Source: Sphingobacterium thalpophilum (GTDB lineage Bacteria; Bacteroidota; Bacteroidia; B-17B0; Aurantibacillaceae). From it: 49,269 bases of DNA. Where the stretch lies: positions 1-49,269 of the forward strand of contig CALPON020000003.1 in the NCBI GenBank assembly GCA_943325195.2, in the 5' to 3' direction. The notes beneath the pieces are model-generated. The model saw nothing but the letters and a program-made list of their open reading frames with translations. It searched no databases and was not told the DNA's origin. Of this stretch, positions 7,798 through 16,882 are shown piece after piece; position 1 is the stretch's first letter; the number at the start of each line of letters is the position of its first letter. Both the position numbers and the translations under genes were made by a program.

Positions 7798-8195
7798 GGG
7801 TTAAAGATAGTGATAAAATTCAGCGTTACCCCTCAGTAATTCCTCCAAGGACGAAACCGCCTTCCGATTATTTTTTGGTCGCGTTGATAAGAAGCCCTTG
7901 TAAGATGGAAATAAAGCACCAAGAGCAGGGGCAAAAGCGTCTTACTTTATTCCTCCAGAGTAGAAAAGTCGGGCCGGGCTAAGTCTGGTCTAGACCGGCA
8001 AAATCATCATCGGTCGAACCAACACAGCGAAGACTCGGGACAGTGCGATGCGCTTTTTAAAACCGTTTACGGACTCAAATTTTCTGTGATAGTCATGGTA
8101 TTACCTGATGAACCGGGTTTCAGAATGTTAAATACGTTAAGAGTGAAGCGAGCAGGATTCCTAATGCTTACCTTCCTAGTTCTCGCACACATGAA
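7798..8195. other. Intergenic region, no gene recognised
   Basis: These 398 bp separate the minus-strand kinase gene from the plus-strand transpeptidase gene and should hold two divergent promoters. I found no full TTG-N20-TAnnTTTG match. A perfect 10-bp palindrome, GGTCTAGACC, lies at 7987-7996 and could be an operator. A 34-codon frame (8095-8199) ends overlapping the next ATG but has no other support. Confidence 0.4.
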
Positions 8196-8903
8196 ATGAA
8201 AAATCGTCCCGCTTTATTTTTTGCTTTTCTGTTTTTTTCCGGAATGCTCTTTGCTGGAATTTTCAGCAGACCCTGTATTGAACCCTTTCCATCTTTACCA
8301 AAAGTGCCTTGTGAAGCCCTGTATCAAAGTTTGGAGCTGGCGCGCATAGGCCTGAAAGAGCCGGTCTTTCGTCTAGCTATAAACGGTTACGAGAAGTTAA
8401 ACAAAAGTGGCCGTTTGCTGAAGCGCTCGGTGGTTTCGATTTGTGACTTGTCACAGTCTGCCAACAATCTCCGTTTGTACGTGATTGATCTTGATCGTGG
8501 GGTCCTACTTTATCATACCTTGGTAGCACACGGAAAGCAATCAGGGGAAGAATTTGCGAGGCAGTTTGGCAACCACCAAAATTCGCATCTTTCTAGTCTA
8601 GGTTTTTACATTACGGGCGCTATCTATAAAGGACAGCATGGCACATCGATGCGCTTAGAGGGACAGGAAAAAGGATTTAATGACCAGGCTTTAAGGCGGG
8701 GTATTGTGGTGCATGGCGCAGATTATGTCAGCGAGGAGTTTATTCGCTGTAATGGCCGACTGGGAAGAAGTCAGGGCTGTCCGGCAGTACCCTCGGGACT
8801 TTGTGATACTCTGGTTTCCTGCATTCAGGGAGGATCTTGTTTTTTTATGTACTATCCCGATCCTGTTTATCTGAAACAATCACTATTGATTTGTCCGGAT
8901 TAG
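8196..8903 (+). CDS. Murein L,D-transpeptidase catalytic domain protein (YkuD_2 type)
   Basis: The 235-residue product has a hydrophobic N-terminal signal or anchor (residues 6-22). The catalytic domain spans ~90-222. V-V-H-G-A-D-Y (H173) and G-R-L-G-R-S-Q-G-C-P-A-V-P (C195) form the H-G...S-x-G-C motif of the YkuD-related L,D-transpeptidase family PF13645. Such enzymes act on peptidoglycan stem peptides in the periplasm, making 3-3 crosslinks or attaching proteins. The strand L-R-L-Y-V-I-D-L-D-R-G (92-102) is the typical start of this domain. It lies ~100 bp before a T9SS cargo gene in the same direction; no functional link is evident. Confidence 0.85.
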   Translation: MKNRPALFFAFLFFSGMLFAGIFSRPCIEPFPSLPKVPCEALYQSLELARIGLKEPVFRLAINGYEKLNKSGRLLKRSVVSICDLSQSANNLRLYVIDLDRGVLLYHTLVAHGKQSGEEFARQFGNHQNSHLSSLGFYITGAIYKGQHGTSMRLEGQEKGFNDQALRRGIVVHGADYVSEEFIRCNGRLGRSQGCPAVPSGLCDTLVSCIQGGSCFFMYYPDPVYLKQSLLICPD

Positions 8904-9002
8904 TATAGCGCTTTAGACAGTAGGTTGACCGCAGAGTTTTTCATCAAATTCTGTTATGCTTTGGTTAAGAAAGTGTATTTTCGGTCTATCAATTTTGTGA
9001 AA

Positions 9003-10721
9003 ATGAAAATAACTACATTTAAAAAACTGGTCGCAGGTATTTTTGCAACTTTTCTTGCAACGATGTCAGCTCAAACCCCTGTTGCAGGATTTACAATTTT
9101 ACCTAATCCAGCCTGTTCAGGGCAGACAATTCAGGTAAACGATCTCAGCACTGGTAATCCTACTGCTTGGTCCTACACCTTAAGTGGTTTTGGACCTAAT
9201 GGCGCTGCCACATCTACTTTGCAGAATCCTATTTTTAATCTCAATTTTCAAGGGACTTTCACGATTTCGCTTATTGCATCAAATGCTTCGGGAGCGAGTG
9301 CGCTTGTTACACACACTGTTCAGGTGCTTGCTTCACCAGCAGTAAATATTTCGCCGGCTACGCAAACAACTTGCATCGGTGGCAACGTGAGTTCCCTGAG
9401 TGTGACCGCAGGTGGTGGCGGTGGCGGTGGTGGTGCTGGCAACGTGGCCTTGACTTATTCCTGGTCCACTGGCGCTACAAGTTCACTCGTAAGTCTTACT
9501 GCACAGGCCAACAGTAGCGTTATTACCTGCGTGATTACTAATTCGTATGGTTGCACCAGTGCCCGCAGTGCAACAATCACTGTAGGAGCTCCTGTTGCTA
9601 GCATTACAAGCAATCCAGTCAATATTTGTCCCGGAATAATCAGCACACTGACTGCTATCGGTACCGGTGGCGCTCCATACTCCTACACCTGGTCAGCAGC
9701 GGTTAATACGCGGACGACGACGGCATCGGTAGCAGGCGTTTATAATGTAACCGTTACGAATGCATCTGGATGCACGGCGACGCAAAGCATCAGTCTTTCT
9801 ACGTCCTCTACTTTACAACTCAATGTGCTTAGTAATGGTACGGTTGTTTGTGCTGGGAATACACTGGTGCTGCAGGCTACAGGCGCAAGTAATTATACCT
9901 GGAGCACCGGCGCCCTTACCGCAAATAATCCGGTTACACCTTCCATCACTACCACTTATGGGGTGTACGGTGTGATTGGCACTTGCAGTGGCTCTGCCGC
10001 AATTACTGTGAGCGTCAACGTAACGCCAACCATCACCGTGTCAAGCAATGTTACTCAGGTCTGTGCAGGAACTTCAGCCACGCTGCTCGCGAGTGGAGCG
10101 GGTTCTTATACTTGGGTTCCTTCAGCAACCATTCAAGCTTCACTGGTGGTGAGTCCTCTGTCCAACAGCACGTATACGGTTCGTGGTAGTAATTCTGGTT
10201 GTCCGACGCGTACCGGTACCATCAGCTTATCTGTCTTGTCTTCTCCAAGTATTCAGGTGGTCAGTAATGGGGTTCCAATTTGTGATGGGGATCAAGTGTC
10301 ACTCGCAGCTACTGGTGCTCAATCTTATACTTGGAGCACTGGTGGCAACTCACCAATCATTGCTGTTTCCCCAAGTATGACGACCACGTATACACTGACT
10401 GGCAGCGGCGCAAATGGCTGTACTTCATCCGCCATGTTTACACAAAGTGTGAACGCTTGCACCAGCATCGCCCTCAACAAAAATTCGGGAGTGCTTTATA
10501 GTGTTTATCCTAGTCCGGCCTCAAGCGGTATAACTGTAACAGGTGAGGAACTTAAAACAATCGAAGTGTATAACCTGCAGGGACAACTGTTAATTCAGCA
10601 ATGCGTTTCAAGTGCAGAGTCCCATATCGAAATCACTGCACTTGCAGATGGTTTTTATTTATTAAAAATGGAAGGAACAAACGGGGCGCTTCAAACGCAA
10701 CGGATTTTTGTTCGTCATTAA
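9003..10721 (+). CDS. T9SS type A cargo with PKD and Ig-like repeats
   Basis: The 572-residue product has a signal peptide (M-K-I-T-T-F-K-K-L-V-A-G..., ending S-A-Q at 24). The frame opens upstream, but the ATG at 9003 places the signal peptide correctly. A PKD-like domain follows (residues ~26-110), then five Ig-like repeats with the signature S/N-Y-T-W-S-T-G. A pure glycine run of eight residues interrupts the second repeat (nucleotides ~9412-9436). The C-terminal ~75 residues are a T9SS type A domain (V-Y-P-S-P-A-S-S-G, L-A-D-G-F-Y-L-L-K). It is probably a surface adhesin or matrix protein. The repeats resemble those of the two giant paralogues at 16.9-23.3 kb. Confidence 0.88.
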   Translation: MKITTFKKLVAGIFATFLATMSAQTPVAGFTILPNPACSGQTIQVNDLSTGNPTAWSYTLSGFGPNGAATSTLQNPIFNLNFQGTFTISLIASNASGASALVTHTVQVLASPAVNISPATQTTCIGGNVSSLSVTAGGGGGGGGAGNVALTYSWSTGATSSLVSLTAQANSSVITCVITNSYGCTSARSATITVGAPVASITSNPVNICPGIISTLTAIGTGGAPYSYTWSAAVNTRTTTASVAGVYNVTVTNASGCTATQSISLSTSSTLQLNVLSNGTVVCAGNTLVLQATGASNYTWSTGALTANNPVTPSITTTYGVYGVIGTCSGSAAITVSVNVTPTITVSSNVTQVCAGTSATLLASGAGSYTWVPSATIQASLVVSPLSNSTYTVRGSNSGCPTRTGTISLSVLSSPSIQVVSNGVPICDGDQVSLAATGAQSYTWSTGGNSPIIAVSPSMTTTYTLTGSGANGCTSSAMFTQSVNACTSIALNKNSGVLYSVYPSPASSGITVTGEELKTIEVYNLQGQLLIQQCVSSAESHIEITALADGFYLLKMEGTNGALQTQRIFVRH

Positions 10722-10740
10722 ATAAACAAACAAATAGAAA

Positions 10741-10772
10741 AAGGCAGGTTCGTTTGAGCCTGCCTTTTTTTT
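10741..10772 (+). terminator. Intrinsic terminator
   Basis: AAGGCAGG (10741-10748) pairs with CCTGCCTT (10759-10766), followed by T residues to 10772. It lies 20 bp after the T9SS cargo stop codon and closes that transcript. Confidence 0.88.
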
Positions 10773-11173
10773 GACCAGTATTTTTGGATAATCATTCTGC
10801 AGCGTTTTGGCGATGTGACCCTTAAAAGAAAGAACGAATTGCCGAAACTCGAATGAGAGCGGCTGTTCCGCAATTAGTATCGCCTGTCCGGTGACTTTAA
10901 AAAATTAGGACGAGGTGGTAGCGATTAATTGGGATCTGCGCATATAAGGTATTTATAGTTTAATTAGTGATAACCCACTTGCAACTACCAAGTGTTTCGG
11001 CTAATCGAAGACAACTGAACGGCTGCTGTGCATTTCCGTCAATTACGACAAATTGGATGTGGCGATTCACAGGTTTGACTGCTCGCTCTTATTTTTACGA
11101 TGCCTTCAGTATAATTGTCTGCATTCTAAATGCGGCTTTTCAAGCTTTTCGTGCCGATTTTTTATGTTTCCAT
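10773..11173. other. Intergenic region between convergent genes, nothing recognised
   Basis: About 400 bp lie between the terminator at 10741 and the 3' end of the cyanophycin synthetase gene. An 89-codon plus-strand frame starts at 10967 but overlaps the synthetase gene antisense and has no domain, signal peptide or sensible composition. A short hairpin (GCATT-CTA-AATGC) near 11120 lacks a T-run. I see no RNA gene. Confidence 0.4.
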
Positions 11174-13828
11174 TCAGTTTTTGTTTTGCGCCAATATTTC
11201 GTCCAGAATTTTAAAGGTTTCTTTTTCCTCCTTTAATTTATGCTTGACATACTGGATACTTTGTTGCACCTGATCGGTGCAGAGGACGATGAATGCGCCT
11301 ATTTTGCATGTTTCCATCGCATACTGAATCGCCTCTTGCTCCTTTGAGATGACGATGACTGATGGGGTTTTAGCGGCCAGTCGAATACCTTCCATTAATT
11401 TTTCAGTGAGCTCCTCTTTTGTTCGTCCTCGCAAGTCTTCGTCGTGTCGGATAATAAGCGTGTCAAAACTCTCTGCCGCTAGTTTTCCAAGGTTGCGAAT
11501 ATCTTCATCCCGGCGGTCGCCCACTGCAGCAATAATACCCATCTTCTGTTCACAGTTTACCTGCGCCATAAAGGATCTCATTTCTTCAAATCCCCCTGTA
11601 TTATGTGCATAATCAATTAGAATTTTAAAATTTCGGAAATGAAAAAGGTTCATCCGTCCAGGTGTATATTCGGGAGAAGGAACAAAACTAAATAAAGCTG
11701 TGCGGATGTCCTCAATTTTGAAATCAGAAATGATACCGACTAGCGTTGCTGGAAAAATATTTTTAATCATGGCCAGTGCACGACCATCCATGCTCAATGG
11801 AATGCTTTTTATTTTACAGATTCTGATTTTCCATTCTCCTTTGAGGATGGTAAGGTAATCTTTTTCCACTGTCGCGCAGAGTCCTCCATTTGCGCTATGC
11901 TTGCGGATGCGCTCATTCAGAGGGTCAATACTGAATAAAGCAATATTACAATCGAGCACTTCCTGCATTTGATAGACGCGGTCATCATCGGCATTTAAAA
12001 TTGCCCAGCCATGCTCAAAAGTACTCCTTGCGACTACTTCTTTTACGCGGGCCATCTCATCTAGTGTGTTAATGTCCTTTAGTCCGAGATGATCCTCTGT
12101 CACATTAGTAATAATGCTGATATCGCATTTGTCAAATCCCAGTCCGTTCCGCAAAATACCCCCACGGGCGCATTCCAATACTGCAAAGTCAATGGTTGGA
12201 TCCATGAGCACGGTAGCTCCACTGAGGCTACCTGTGCAATCACCTTGGTGAATTAAGTAATCCTGGATGTAAATCCCATCGGTGGTGGTGAAGCCGGTTT
12301 TATGTCCCGCTACTTTTGCTATGTGCGCAGTCAAACGGGTTGTGGTTGTTTTGCCATTTGTGCCGGTTACTGCAACAAGTGGAATTCTGCTTTTGCTTCG
12401 CGGTGGATAAAGCATATCAACTAGCGGTTCTGCGACATTTCGCGACAGACCTTTCGTTGGTGAGAGATGCATGCGTAGGCCAGGACATGCGTTGACTTCG
12501 ATGACTGCACCATTTTGTCCATCGAGCGGAAGGGCGATGTCTTTTGCAACCACATCAATGCCGCACACATCGAGATTGATGAGGCGGGCCGCACGCTCTG
12601 CAAGAAATTTAGTTTCTGCTGAGACAATGTCCGTCACATCCATGGCCGTGCCCCCTGTGCTCAGATTGGCGGTGTCTTTTACAAAAAGTACTTCCCCAAT
12701 TGGAAGCACAGAGCTAAGATTCAGATTTTTCCTTTTTAATAATTGTTCAGTGAGGTTGTCTACTTTAATTCTTGTCAGCACATTCTCATGTCCTTCGCCG
12801 CGGCGCGGATCACGGTTAATTTCTTCAATTAATTGTAGAATAGTCGACTCACCGTTCCCAATCACCATGGCTGGAGTGCGTTTGGCAGCCGCTATTAATT
12901 TATAATTGATGACCAGTAAACGGTAATCATCGCCTGAAATAAATTGTTCAACAATAAGCTCCCCGGATATGGTCTTTGCAAAATCAAAGGCTTCGCTTGC
13001 TTGTGCTTGCGTGAGAATATTAGTTGTGATGCCCCTTCCGTGGTTTCCATTTATCGGCTTTATGACGAGGGGGAATTGTAATTTACGGATGGCCTCTGAG
13101 AGCTCTTCGCTTGAGGAGATGACTTCCCATTTAGGGACCGGGATAAAAGCTTTTTCAAGAAGACGTTTGGTCTCATCTTTATCTCCGGCCGTCTCAACCC
13201 CAAAGTGGCTGGTATTGCAGGTGAGCGAAGCTCTGATCAGCTTCTGATTCGCACCCTGACCAAATAAAATCAAAGAACCATTCTCCATACTTCGGTAAGG
13301 AATACCCCGCTTAAGCGCCTCTGTAATGATGGATTGGGTGCTAGGTCCAACCCCATAACGCGCTTTAACAGAACGTAGATGCTGGAGTTCTATTTCAAGA
13401 TTGAATAATTTCGACTCTGCTAGCGCAAGTGCAAGTTGAATAGCAGTTTTCATGGCGTACAATCCCGCGCTTTCAATTTCATAGGCAATGACAATATTGT
13501 ACACGCCATTAACGCCGGCCCCTCGTGTTCTTCCAAATCCACATTCCATTCCTGCAAGGCACTGCAGTTCCAGTGCTATGTGCTCGATGACATGGCCCAT
13601 CCAGGTTCCGGATCGTAGCCGTTCAAAAAATCCACCTTCATAGTCATAACTACAGCGGTGTCCATACAAGGATGGAAGCAAGGCTTCCAGGCGTTCGGTA
13701 AATTCCGGTATCAGGTTAGTGGGTAATTCTTCATAAGCTTCAATATCCAGTTTTGTTACAATTAATTTATGATGATAATTTGACCAGTAATTTGGCCCCC
13801 GCATTATGTTCGTTTCAAGTATTTTCAT
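11174..13828 (-). CDS. cphA: Cyanophycin synthetase
   Basis: The 884-residue product matches CphA in length and domain order. An N-terminal domain (1-~160) contains Y-G-H-R-C-S and the G-F-G-R-T-R-G segment. An ATP-grasp domain (~210-470) has V-I-K-P-I-N-G-N-H-G-R-G and E-V-N-A-C-P-G-L-R-M-H. A Mur-ligase-like domain starts near 490 with the P-loop V-T-G-T-N-G-K-T-T-T-T. The enzyme polymerises Asp and Arg (alternating ATP-dependent additions) into the nitrogen reserve cyanophycin in the cytoplasm. No cyanophycinase (cphB), second CphA or isoaspartyl dipeptidase gene is found nearby, which is unusual because cphB often sits beside cphA. The gene diverges from the outer-membrane protein gene at 14110. 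Confidence 0.96.
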   Translation of the reverse strand: MKILETNIMRGPNYWSNYHHKLIVTKLDIEAYEELPTNLIPEFTERLEALLPSLYGHRCSYDYEGGFFERLRSGTWMGHVIEHIALELQCLAGMECGFGRTRGAGVNGVYNIVIAYEIESAGLYAMKTAIQLALALAESKLFNLEIELQHLRSVKARYGVGPSTQSIITEALKRGIPYRSMENGSLILFGQGANQKLIRASLTCNTSHFGVETAGDKDETKRLLEKAFIPVPKWEVISSSEELSEAIRKLQFPLVIKPINGNHGRGITTNILTQAQASEAFDFAKTISGELIVEQFISGDDYRLLVINYKLIAAAKRTPAMVIGNGESTILQLIEEINRDPRRGEGHENVLTRIKVDNLTEQLLKRKNLNLSSVLPIGEVLFVKDTANLSTGGTAMDVTDIVSAETKFLAERAARLINLDVCGIDVVAKDIALPLDGQNGAVIEVNACPGLRMHLSPTKGLSRNVAEPLVDMLYPPRSKSRIPLVAVTGTNGKTTTTRLTAHIAKVAGHKTGFTTTDGIYIQDYLIHQGDCTGSLSGATVLMDPTIDFAVLECARGGILRNGLGFDKCDISIITNVTEDHLGLKDINTLDEMARVKEVVARSTFEHGWAILNADDDRVYQMQEVLDCNIALFSIDPLNERIRKHSANGGLCATVEKDYLTILKGEWKIRICKIKSIPLSMDGRALAMIKNIFPATLVGIISDFKIEDIRTALFSFVPSPEYTPGRMNLFHFRNFKILIDYAHNTGGFEEMRSFMAQVNCEQKMGIIAAVGDRRDEDIRNLGKLAAESFDTLIIRHDEDLRGRTKEELTEKLMEGIRLAAKTPSVIVISKEQEAIQYAMETCKIGAFIVLCTDQVQQSIQYVKHKLKEEKETFKILDEILAQNKN

Positions 13829-14109
13829 AGGCTTAGGACTTCCTTACAAAAAGATTATGCCAGCATTTACGGGTGTTTCAGGCTGTTTAGCGGCACTAAT
13901 TGGGGATTTTTTGGCCAATGCTTTCCCCCGTAAATTTCTGGCAACACAAAAAACTCCAGGTTCTTAAAGTGGTCGCTTTGAACAGAATTTATACTGCGTC
14001 GAAAAATCTCTGCACCTGTGTATCTTTTTCTACAAAAGACGCATGCAGACTATTTCGGCCCAAAGAAAACAAATCACAGGGCAGGCAGGCACATTGCGGG
14101 GTGGCGCAT

Positions 14110-15933
14110 GTGAAGTCCTGTTTAATTGTCATTTTAACTATCCTATTAAACTGTTTTGTCGCTGCTCAGAAGAAGGACGCTCTACCCTTACAGGATTCAT
14201 TACGCGTGTATAAAAAAATTAAACATTTCGCCGTCCGCTATCGCCTTACTAGAATGGCATATGAAGCCGTGTTTCGCTATCCCGAACCAGAAAAGGAGCC
14301 GGCTTTGACCAGCAATCTCGCGCCAATGCTCACGAATCCTTATGTACTTTATCAGGGACTTGTGATTGCCTCATTGGAAATTAAAGTGTTGGATCCTTTT
14401 GGCTATTCCTTGAATGATACCGTGCAACACAAAATAAATGCTGTGCAAAGCGTGGGTAATCGATTACATCTGAGTACCCGCCAGTTCATTATTACCAATC
14501 GGTTATTGTTTAAGGTCTTTGATCGGGTCGATCCGCTTCGCTTTACCGAATCAGAACGTTTGCTCCGGTCTGCTGTTTTTATTGGTGATGCACGCATAAC
14601 CATGCGACGAAAAGGGAATGCGGACAGTGTCATTGTGAAAGTTCTTGTGCAGGATAAATGGCCTTTGACGTTGCCAGCAGAAGTGACGGATGTGAATGCA
14701 ACGGTGCAGTTTCGTAATATTAATTTGTTTGGAAGCGGCCAACAGTTTGAACAGGATACAAAATTTTTTAGGGACCGTACTTATCTTTTTAGAGGTCAGT
14801 ATAACATCAGTAATATTTCAAATACTTATATATCCTCTCAGGTAGGTTATAATACCACTTCCGAGGAGACAGGTATTTATCTACAACTCGATAAACCATT
14901 TTATTCTTTCTTGGCGAGTTGGGCTGGGGGACTGAACCTCAATCATAGCTGGCGGAAATACAATTACAACGACACACTTACGGGCCGCGCAAAAAGCAGT
15001 CCGTTAAACCGCGGGGCCATGGATGTCTGGCTCGGGAAATCACTGAAATTAGGCGATCGCCCTGGATTTCTGAATCAAAGCACTAATCTACTTCTTGGCC
15101 TACGGTTCACTGATCAGCTTTATTTGAAGAGACCCACTCGGCAATGGGATACTGCCGGGTCTTATTTAAATAACTCTGCTTTTATAGGTAACATGGGCAT
15201 AGCCGTTCAACAATACTATAAAGATAAATACATCTATCGTTTCGGGGCAACAGAAGACGTGCCAGAAGGTCTGCTCATTCAGTTTACGTATGGATTTTTG
15301 ATGCGGGAAAGAAACAAGATGCGCTATTACAATGGGCTTGAGATTGCCAGAGCAAAGCATTTCTCTTTTGGTTATCTGAGCGCTACTTTTTCCTACGGTA
15401 TATTTTATAATTCTGGCGTACCTAACGATGTAACCACGAATTATAATTTGCAATACTTTACAGATGTCATCCGCAGGCATAAACTTCTATTTCGACAATT
15501 TCTACAACTCAGTTTTATTCACGGCGAGAATAAGATCGAAAAGCAAACAATCAGTCTAAAGCCACAGGACTTATATGGCTTTCAAAATGGTAGTCTGACT
15601 GGAAATTCAAGAATCGTTTTTAATTCCGAGACCGTTTGCTATTTACCCTATAAATTTATTGGTTTTCGTTTTGCCCCGGTTCTTCTGGCGGGACTTGGAA
15701 TAATAGGCGACAAACAATCCCGACTTTTTGGCAGCCGTCTCTACCAGGGCTATGCGCTTGGGATTTTATTGCGAAATGAAAATTTGCTGACTAGCACTTT
15801 TCAGTTTTCTTTCGGCTTCTATCCTTTTCTGCCCGACCACGCTGGATCCATACTTGTCTATAATCCCGTAACTTCTTTCACCTTGCGCGTACGAAGTTTT
15901 TCGGTCGCCCGACCGGAATTCATAGCTTACTGA
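14110..15933 (+). CDS. Outer-membrane beta-barrel protein, Omp85/BamA-like
   Basis: The ~607-residue product starts at a GTG that begins a signal peptide (K-S-C-L-I-V-I-L-T-I-L-L ending V-A-A-Q). An ATG at 13900 would add 70 residues of non-signal sequence, so I reject it. Residues ~90-190 look like one or two POTRA-like alpha/beta units (T-E-S-E-R-L-L-R-S...I-G-D-A-R-I and V-K-V-L-V-Q-D-K-W-P). The remainder is rich in alternating beta-strands ending in an aromatic or hydrophobic residue, as in a 16-stranded barrel (F-T-L-R-V-R-S-F at the end). The similarity to BamA/TamA is by pattern only. It could assist insertion or secretion of surface proteins. The link to cphA next door is probably only positional. 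Confidence 0.6.
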   Translation: MKSCLIVILTILLNCFVAAQKKDALPLQDSLRVYKKIKHFAVRYRLTRMAYEAVFRYPEPEKEPALTSNLAPMLTNPYVLYQGLVIASLEIKVLDPFGYSLNDTVQHKINAVQSVGNRLHLSTRQFIITNRLLFKVFDRVDPLRFTESERLLRSAVFIGDARITMRRKGNADSVIVKVLVQDKWPLTLPAEVTDVNATVQFRNINLFGSGQQFEQDTKFFRDRTYLFRGQYNISNISNTYISSQVGYNTTSEETGIYLQLDKPFYSFLASWAGGLNLNHSWRKYNYNDTLTGRAKSSPLNRGAMDVWLGKSLKLGDRPGFLNQSTNLLLGLRFTDQLYLKRPTRQWDTAGSYLNNSAFIGNMGIAVQQYYKDKYIYRFGATEDVPEGLLIQFTYGFLMRERNKMRYYNGLEIARAKHFSFGYLSATFSYGIFYNSGVPNDVTTNYNLQYFTDVIRRHKLLFRQFLQLSFIHGENKIEKQTISLKPQDLYGFQNGSLTGNSRIVFNSETVCYLPYKFIGFRFAPVLLAGLGIIGDKQSRLFGSRLYQGYALGILLRNENLLTSTFQFSFGFYPFLPDHAGSILVYNPVTSFTLRVRSFSVARPEFIAY

Positions 15934-16164
15934 CACAATCGTAAAAATTAATCCCCAGAATGGAAAATTTTTCTACAAACTGGTTCTGGTGCGCTCTAAT
16001 TAAGCAGGAGATGGCAATGGCATAAAATTCGCAAAAGGAAAAATAGCTTTCCAGGAACTGATAACAATCGAAAAGCTAACATTGCAAGAACTTGCTGCAC
16101 GGATAGTGTCTAGCATTATCGCTTAAAGTGGGTTTAAAAAAGTGCAGCAAAGCAATGTGGTAAC
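15934..16164. other. Intergenic region between convergent genes
   Basis: This is about 230 bp without a recognisable gene, followed by the terminator hairpin at 16165. The whole gap to the lipoprotein gene is 320 bp. I see no RNA gene or repeat in it. Confidence 0.4.
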
Positions 16165-16191
16165 AATGGCGGTGATTATATCACCGCCATT
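16165..16191. terminator. Bidirectional terminator hairpin
   Basis: A perfect 12-bp stem, AATGGCGGTGAT (16165-16176) with ATCACCGCCATT (16180-16191), is closed by a three-base loop. The plus-side tract is TTTCC, and the minus side has a weak T-run. It lies between the convergent genes ending at 15933 and 16254. Confidence 0.75.
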
Positions 16192-16253
16192 TTCCTTGCG
16201 TTAAAAAGGCTGGCTATGGCCTACTTCAGATTTAAGGATTGTGTTAATTGAGA

Positions 16254-16766
16254 TCATTCACTTGCCGAAGCACTAAATACGGGTAATTCAGCAAGTACTT
16301 TGGCGCTTTCATCTTTTGCTGGCCGGGCAGTGCCGGCGATGACCGTTACTTTCAAACGTAATGTATTCACAGGTGATAAGGAGTTGTCTTTGTTCGTATT
16401 CTGAATGGAGACACGAACGCCATTCACAAAATAGTCATAATCAAAAAAAAGAGCGGTGGTGCCGTTGGCCATGGTGGAGAAGGGCATTTGGGACCAAGTA
16501 CCATTTGCTAGTTCCGCAGCGACTAAAACTGCACCGTTGTTTACAATATCCTGAGTTATTACAGTAGTGTTAATTACCGCTTCGTAGCGCGAATTCAGCG
16601 TATTATAGGTCCACATAAGATTACTAGAGATGCTGGACTTTACATTCGCATTGCCGGCAGTGCCGACCTCACCCTTTTCACCTTGGGGCCCAGTTTTAGC
16701 GCAATTACTAAAAAGTATTGCGGAAAATAAGCAGAGAGCAAATGCCTTTAATGTTTTTTTTAGCAT
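16254..16766 (-). CDS. Lipoprotein with a short collagen-like segment
   Basis: The 170-residue product has a lipoprotein signal peptide with the lipid-accepting Cys at residue 22 (L-F-S-N-C). Directly after it come four Gly-X-Y triplets (G-P-Q-G-E-K-G-E-V-G-T-A-G). The rest (~40-170) is a beta-rich domain without catalytic residues. Small lipoproteins with this K-T-G-P-Q-G start are frequent in Bacteroidota, but their role is not known to me. It should be anchored in the outer or inner membrane. It is transcribed alone, downstream of the giant T9SS gene and separated from it by a strong terminator. Confidence 0.75.
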   Translation of the reverse strand: MLKKTLKAFALCLFSAILFSNCAKTGPQGEKGEVGTAGNANVKSSISSNLMWTYNTLNSRYEAVINTTVITQDIVNNGAVLVAAELANGTWSQMPFSTMANGTTALFFDYDYFVNGVRVSIQNTNKDNSLSPVNTLRLKVTVIAGTARPAKDESAKVLAELPVFSASASE

Positions 16767-16832
16767 AGGGTATAATTTAAAAAAATTATCTAGTTACAAT
16801 CGATGTATTTCTGGAAAGGAAAAATTTTAAAC

Positions 16833-16867
16833 AAAGAAGGCTGCATGTTGCGCATGCAGCCTTCTTT
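16833..16867 (-). terminator. Strong intrinsic terminator
   Basis: A perfect 15-bp stem (16833-16847 with 16853-16867) has a five-base loop. On the minus strand it follows the stop of the giant T9SS gene by 15 bp and leads into a T-rich stretch. Confidence 0.88.
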
Positions 16868-16882
16868 AAAATCAAATCCGTA

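Noticed and set aside
7960-8060. Possible tRNA on the minus strand (GGTTCGA-like motif)
   Set aside because: The arms flanking the motif do not pair, and no acceptor or anticodon stem can be drawn.
8095-8199. 34-codon frame ending in ATGA overlap with the transpeptidase gene
   Set aside because: Attractive as a leader peptide, but there is no promoter, ribosome site or conservation evidence.
10967-11236. 89-codon plus-strand frame
   Set aside because: No domain or signal peptide, and it runs into the cyanophycin synthetase gene antisense.
12471-12905. 144-codon plus-strand frame
   Set aside because: It lies entirely antisense to the ATP-grasp part of cyanophycin synthetase and has no recognisable features.
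13900-14109. N-terminal extension of the outer-membrane protein from the ATG at 13900
   Set aside because: It would put 70 residues of non-signal sequence before a clear signal peptide; the GTG at 14110 fits better.
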